Below are positions 21,590-25,314 of a stretch of DNA of 25,314 bases, piece by piece (position 1 is the first letter of the stretch; each line of letters begins with the position of its first letter). Below the pieces are notes generated by a model, which was given only the letters and a program-made list of their open reading frames with translations, was not told the origin of the DNA and ran no database searches. The stretch is from positions 1 to 25,314 of the forward strand of contig CAZBRM010000007.1 of assembly GCA_964494655.1 (NCBI GenBank), in the 5' to 3' direction. Both the position numbers and the translations under genes were made by a program. The DNA comes from JAHJQT01 sp964494655 (GTDB lineage Bacteria; Patescibacteriota; Minisyncoccia; Portnoybacterales; UBA2143).

Positions 21590-23435
21590 TAGTTATTTTA
21601 ATCTTTTCTTTCTGTTTTGGCATATGTTTAACCCAAAAAGGCCAAAAACTTACTTTTGATTCCTGTATTTTTGTCTGATTTGATAAATATTTTCTAACTT
21701 CTACTTCATCTAAGCCAATTAAATTTTCTTTTAATAGGTTAGTATCTATTTTCCAGGCAATATTTTCTTCAATATCCAAATCAAATAAAATTTCATCATT
21801 TTTATCATTAATTACTGGTTCTCCCCATTGAATTTTCTGGGTTTTTGAAATTGGTTCTTTTCCTTCAGGAATCATAGAAATAACATTTAAATCAATCAAA
21901 TTCTTTATATCTTTTTCTTTAAAAAGCAATGCTTTGACAATTGCTTTTATTTCTATGGTGAATTTATCCGTTTTAGCTTCTTCTTTAACGGTAGAAACAA
22001 TAACAATATCTTCGCTCAAAGAGCTTTCTATTATTTTTAAATCTGTTGGAATCTGTTCTTCAAGAGCTTGCCTAACTTCATTCTTTATTTCTTCAGATAA
22101 GCTTTTTTCAGCTTTTTCAAGATCTTCAGAAGAAACAATTTTTATTTTTTCTGTAGAACCTCCTGCCATTGGAGAATTTGATTTAGCGTAAAATCCAGCA
22201 TATTTAGCTATTCCTTTAAATCCAGGAATAGTAAAATTAGATGGTTCGATATTATAATCTTCACCAAAATCATCAGCAAAAATCTCTACTTCTATGCTGC
22301 TGGCAATAATTTTGCCTTCACTTATTTTTGCGCCAGGAATAGTAATTCTATCTGGAATCCTAAAAATTTTTCCATTAGAAGATTCAAACCTAGTAGTTGC
22401 GTCTAGAACCTGAGGGCTCGAACTATATTCATTATAAACAGTGATAAATCCCTTAGCTTTTTCATTTAATTGTTTTTCTCCTGTAGATTCAAATTCTTTA
22501 CTTGCTATCTTGCTTACTTCAATTTCCTGAATAGGAATTTTATTTAAGCTAACATCAACTTGTGAAATATCTTGAGAACCGACAATAGATAAATTAAAAT
22601 TCATCTTTTCATACTTAGGATAAACAATAATTTCAGCTTTAGGCAAAACCGAATAACCAATAAATCCAACTATTAAAAGCGCGATAATTGCAAAAATAAC
22701 TAAAAACTTAGCCCATTTTAAGGGTTTTTCAGAAATACGATTTTCTATTCTATTGTTTTCACTATTTAAAAAAACATCTTGCTCCGGCTTTCGACTTATC
22801 TTAACTTCTTTTTTCTCAACTTTTGTTCTAATTATTTTTTTCTCTGGCTTTTTTTTGAAAAAATTACGTTCAAAAAATTTAGATTGAACATTATTTGCAG
22901 GATTAACAATATCAGCCATTTTTGTTTTTGATTCTCCAGAGTTTGAAGCAGTTAAAATAATATCATTTTCTTTTATTTTTTTTTCAGGCTTTAATTCATC
23001 AACTAAAAAATCAATCATGTCCTTGTTGTTATTGTCTTCTTGCTTGCTTTTATTTTCTGGCTCAGGTTCTGCTTCGCCCGCCATATTTTTTAGTGTAGGC
23101 TGAGGCGTTTCTTCAAATTTAATTTTATTTTCTTGAATTAGTTCTTCGTCTTCATCATTTTCTTCTCCAATTGTTTCTACTGGAAAATCAGCTTCTTTCT
23201 TAACAGAAAAACCTATTTTTTCAGCCATTTCCGCGCCTAAATCATCTGAAACAATTAAACTAACTTTTTTTTCTAAATTATCAGCTTCTCTTTTAAGTAA
23301 TTTCAAATTAATTGAACTTTGCCAAATTTGTGCTCCTAAAGGAATAAATAAATTAATATTATTACTCTTTGAATTAATAAGCTTATCAATAACCGAAATT
23401 ATTTCTTCGTCTTGTTCAAGATAAATGTTTTTCAT
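21582..23435 (-). CDS. membrane-anchored baseplate-J-like protein
   Basis: A 617-aa three-part protein. Residues 1-80 form a small alpha/beta domain (NINLFIPLGAQIWQSSINLK, then KKVSLIVSDDLGAEMAEKIG). Residues 85-238 are acidic, then basic, and probably disordered. A single transmembrane helix lies at about 241-263. The C-terminal ~350 residues should be outside the membrane. Within them, about 323-420 (KAKGFITVYNEYSS, FESSNGKIFRIPDRITIP, VEIFADDFGEDYNI) resemble the baseplate J/gp47 fold of contractile tails. No other tail, sheath or tube gene is present, so this is a cell-envelope use of the fold, as seen in proteins annotated baseplate-J-like in CPR genomes. It is 26 nt downstream of the FtsA/PilM-like gene, with no SD. 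The molecular role is unknown. Confidence 0.75.
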   Translation of the reverse strand: MKNIYLEQDEEIISVIDKLINSKSNNINLFIPLGAQIWQSSINLKLLKREADNLEKKVSLIVSDDLGAEMAEKIGFSVKKEADFPVETIGEENDEDEELIQENKIKFEETPQPTLKNMAGEAEPEPENKSKQEDNNNKDMIDFLVDELKPEKKIKENDIILTASNSGESKTKMADIVNPANNVQSKFFERNFFKKKPEKKIIRTKVEKKEVKISRKPEQDVFLNSENNRIENRISEKPLKWAKFLVIFAIIALLIVGFIGYSVLPKAEIIVYPKYEKMNFNLSIVGSQDISQVDVSLNKIPIQEIEVSKIASKEFESTGEKQLNEKAKGFITVYNEYSSSPQVLDATTRFESSNGKIFRIPDRITIPGAKISEGKIIASSIEVEIFADDFGEDYNIEPSNFTIPGFKGIAKYAGFYAKSNSPMAGGSTEKIKIVSSEDLEKAEKSLSEEIKNEVRQALEEQIPTDLKIIESSLSEDIVIVSTVKEEAKTDKFTIEIKAIVKALLFKEKDIKNLIDLNVISMIPEGKEPISKTQKIQWGEPVINDKNDEILFDLDIEENIAWKIDTNLLKENLIGLDEVEVRKYLSNQTKIQESKVSFWPFWVKHMPKQKEKIKITID

Positions 23436-23461
23436 AAATTATATAAAAATTTAATTTATTA

Positions 23462-24748
23462 TTACCTCATCATCCTTATGGCTCTACGGAAAATAGGAGG
23501 CATAACTTTTTTTTCATCAGAAACTATTTCTAAAGCTAATCCTGCTAAAGCTAATGGCGTAATAATTTCTGAACCTTTTAATGTGTTTGTCTTGTCAATA
23601 ATATTATTGATATGCTTAGACCTTATGAAATTTACTTGTAATGGTTGATTAAAAGAAAATTTATCAAGCCATTTTTTTTTAATGCTTTCTCTGCTTAAAA
23701 TATTTTTAATATCAGGCAATAGACTACCTCCTCCGCATAAAAGAATTAAAGAAGGAAAATGCCTATCTTGACTAAATTCCTCCAAAACTAATTCAACTCC
23801 ATTAAGCCAGATTTTAACATCCCTTTTAAGAATATCCCTAATTTTTCTTTGAACGTTTTGACTTATTTCTTTATAAGTATGTTTAATTTTTAATTCTTCA
23901 GCTTCTTCAAAACCAAGATTAAGAGATTGTGCTAAACGCTTACTGAATGATCTGCCAGCTAAAGATAAACTTTTTATCCCTTCTATTTTCCCCTGTCGGA
24001 CTAAAGCAATATCAGTACTTCCTCCCCCGATATCAATGAAAATTGCTCCTGATACAGGATTAAATCCTGATGATTTTGTTAAAGCGTATGACTCAGCTGC
24101 AATGGAAAGTAATTCTAATCCAAGTTTTGAAGCAATATTTTCTAAAGCACGTAAATGAACTAAAGGCGCATAAATATTAAAAACACTTAAAAAAATTTCA
24201 TTCCCTTGAAAACCTAAAGGATTTGTTACTTTGTAACCATCTATTTTAATCTCTGTCAGTAAAGCATTAATTGGTTTAATATCAATCTCTGGTCTACATG
24301 TTTCCCATGCAAGCTGACTACGCATCTTATTAAATGCTTTATGTTGAATCTTTTGAACAATATTTTGAATTTCTGCTGAATCAATATCTTTTTCTGGTTC
24401 ACTTCTTTTACAAACAAAATTAGTTGTAGCACCCTTAATGAATTCTCCAGCAACTCCAATAACAACTCTTTTAGGTTTTACTCGTGCAACTTTATATGCA
24501 ATATCAATTGCTTTTCTACAAGTATTCACAACTCCATCAATATCAGCTACTGCTCCAGCAAGCATATTCCCAGCTGATTGTCTTTCACGCCCATATCCAA
24601 TAACTAATCCTTTCTTTTCTTCTTCATTATCCTTATCAGATTTTTTTCCTACTTTTAAAATAAGAGCCTTAACAAACTCTGTTCCAACATCCAGAGCCAG
24701 TAAATAGTCCTCCTTAACTTTGAATTTCTTTCCTAAAAGCCATTTCAT
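23462..24748 (-). CDS. FtsA/PilM-like actin-fold ATPase
   Basis: A 428-aa actin-superfamily protein. Phosphate-1 is LALDVGTEFVKALI (17-30), phosphate-2 FIDIGGGSTDIALV (237-250), adenosine motif LILLCGGGSLLPDI (334-347). Between phosphate-1 and phosphate-2 lies an SHS2-type subdomain (about 93-180, PKRVVIGVAGEFIKGATTN), the layout of FtsA and PilM. The C-terminus PPIFRRAIRMMR looks like the amphipathic helix by which FtsA binds the membrane, which favours an FtsA-like role (divisome or membrane scaffold). No ftsZ or pilNO genes follow; instead its operon partner is the baseplate-J-like membrane protein. The start ATG lies seven bases after a TAAAAT -10 box, so the message is probably leaderless. 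Confidence 0.82.
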   Translation of the reverse strand: MKWLLGKKFKVKEDYLLALDVGTEFVKALILKVGKKSDKDNEEEKKGLVIGYGRERQSAGNMLAGAVADIDGVVNTCRKAIDIAYKVARVKPKRVVIGVAGEFIKGATTNFVCKRSEPEKDIDSAEIQNIVQKIQHKAFNKMRSQLAWETCRPEIDIKPINALLTEIKIDGYKVTNPLGFQGNEIFLSVFNIYAPLVHLRALENIASKLGLELLSIAAESYALTKSSGFNPVSGAIFIDIGGGSTDIALVRQGKIEGIKSLSLAGRSFSKRLAQSLNLGFEEAEELKIKHTYKEISQNVQRKIRDILKRDVKIWLNGVELVLEEFSQDRHFPSLILLCGGGSLLPDIKNILSRESIKKKWLDKFSFNQPLQVNFIRSKHINNIIDKTNTLKGSEIITPLALAGLALEIVSDEKKVMPPIFRRAIRMMR

Positions 24749-24755
24749 TTCTTAT

Positions 24756-24784
24756 ATTTTACAATAATTACGAGTAGCTGGCAA
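24756..24784 (-). promoter_or_regulatory. promoter of the FtsA-like gene (leaderless type)
   Basis: Minus strand TTGCCA (24779-24784), 17-nt spacer, TAAAAT (24756-24761). The ATG follows after seven bases, so the start codon lies at or one base from the predicted transcription start. Confidence 0.7.
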
Positions 24785-24789
24785 ATAAT

Positions 24790-24817
24790 AATGTGGATAT
24801 GTTTTGTTGATCACATT
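24790..24817 (-). terminator. possible weak terminator after alaS
   Basis: AATGTG-AT pairs with AT-C-CACATT (one bulged C) around an 11-nt loop just after the alaS stop, followed on the minus strand by TATTATTTG. It is AT-rich and lacks a clean T-run. Confidence 0.3.
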
Positions 24818-24818
24818 T

Positions 24819-25314
24819 CTATTCTAATATAGCTTTTATTCGACGGACTCCGGCAGAGCTAGATTGTTCTTTTATAATTTTAAAATGACCAAGCTCTTTG
24901 GTGTTCTTAACATGCGGACCAGCGCAAATTTCTTTAGAAACATTATTAATAGTATAAACTTTTACTTTTTCTCCATATTTAGATTCAAACACGCCCATAG
25001 CGCCTTGTTTTTTTGCTTCTTCTAAAGTCATTTCTTCGCAGTCAACTTGTAAATCTTTTTTAATAACTTCATTAACCATTTCCTCAACTTCTTGTTTTTG
25101 TTGATCAGTCATTTTTTCCGAATGAGAAAAATCAAAACGTAAACGCTCTGCTGTAATATTACTTCCTTTTTGAATTACATGATCTCCTAAAACCTTCCTT
25201 AAAGCAGCTAAAAGTAAATGAGCCGCCGTATGCAGTTTTTTTGTTTCTTCACTTGTGTCAGCTAATCCGCTTTTAAATTTTCCAGCGCTAGCTGTTCTAG
25301 AAAGATCTTGATGT
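24819..25314 (-). CDS. alaS: alanyl-tRNA synthetase, C-terminal part (5' end outside window)
   Basis: The frame is open to the window edge (first full codon at 25313), so the true start lies beyond 25314; an internal ATG at 25112 is not the start. The 164 visible residues are the editing domain that deacylates Ser- and Gly-tRNA-Ala. HTAAH (H-x3-H) and CAGPHVKNT (C-x3-H) are the zinc-binding editing motifs. The sequence ends RRIKAILE immediately after the editing core (SSSAGVRRI). Normal bacterial AlaRS continues for over 200 residues with a coiled coil and the C-Ala domain; these are absent here. Short AlaRS lacking C-Ala is plausible for a CPR genome. Confidence 0.93.
   Translation of the reverse strand, partial: HQDLSRTASAGKFKSGLADTSEETKKLHTAAHLLLAALRKVLGDHVIQKGSNITAERLRFDFSHSEKMTDQQKQEVEEMVNEVIKKDLQVDCEEMTLEEAKKQGAMGVFESKYGEKVKVYTINNVSKEICAGPHVKNTKELGHFKIIKEQSSSAGVRRIKAILE

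Overview
The window is AT-rich (about 30% G+C by eye in most genes). The gene set and protein style suggest a small-genome bacterium of the Patescibacteria/CPR type, probably Parcubacteria-like: compact ribosomal proteins, an FtsA/PilM-like plus baseplate-J-like gene pair, shortened housekeeping enzymes, almost no Shine-Dalgarno (SD) sequences and many ATGA or near-zero gene junctions. This placement is an inference; no 16S rRNA is present.

Layout. (1) 1-613: a palindromic repeat, then a small unknown gene (153-539, minus) with its own promoter, SD and intrinsic terminator. (2) 614-15042, minus: 14 closely packed genes reading murA, mreB paralogue, two GT4 glycosyltransferases, holB, frr, rseP, proS, mreB, degenerate glycosidase-like protein, mutM, GH1 beta-glycosidase, EamA transporter, intact glycosidase-like protein. 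Peptidoglycan precursor synthesis, cell shape, surface glycan synthesis and glycan breakdown are mixed with translation and repair genes. (3) 15043-15112: divergent promoters whose -35 boxes overlap, driving murA (minus) and a PEGA-domain membrane protein (plus), both apparently leaderless. (4) 16103-17310: a bidirectional terminator, a degenerate 7-nt repeat tract and a compositionally foreign, mosaic unknown gene with a strong promoter, an 80-nt structured leader and a strong SD. (5) 17311-21554, minus: translation operon infA-rpmJ-rpsM-rpsK-rpsD-rpoA-rplQ-rplM-rpsI, with a leaderless GTG-start promoter and a terminator. (6) 21582-24748, minus: FtsA/PilM-like actin-fold protein followed by a membrane-anchored baseplate-J-like protein, again behind a leaderless-type promoter. 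(7) 24819-25314: 3' end of alaS, which stops right after the editing domain.

The most notable observations are: (a) four promoters with 17-nt spacers placed so that transcription starts at or within a few bases of the start codon, against two SD-plus-leader genes of unknown function; (b) a 36-nt perfect palindrome and a heptamer repeat embedded in frame in two adjacent glycosyltransferase genes; (c) a duplicated membrane-anchored glycosidase-like family in which one copy has lost the Asn-Glu catalytic pair; (d) a chimeric gene whose first ~45 codons match host composition while the rest is ~50% G+C; (e) the FtsA-like/baseplate-J-like pair as a candidate undescribed envelope system.
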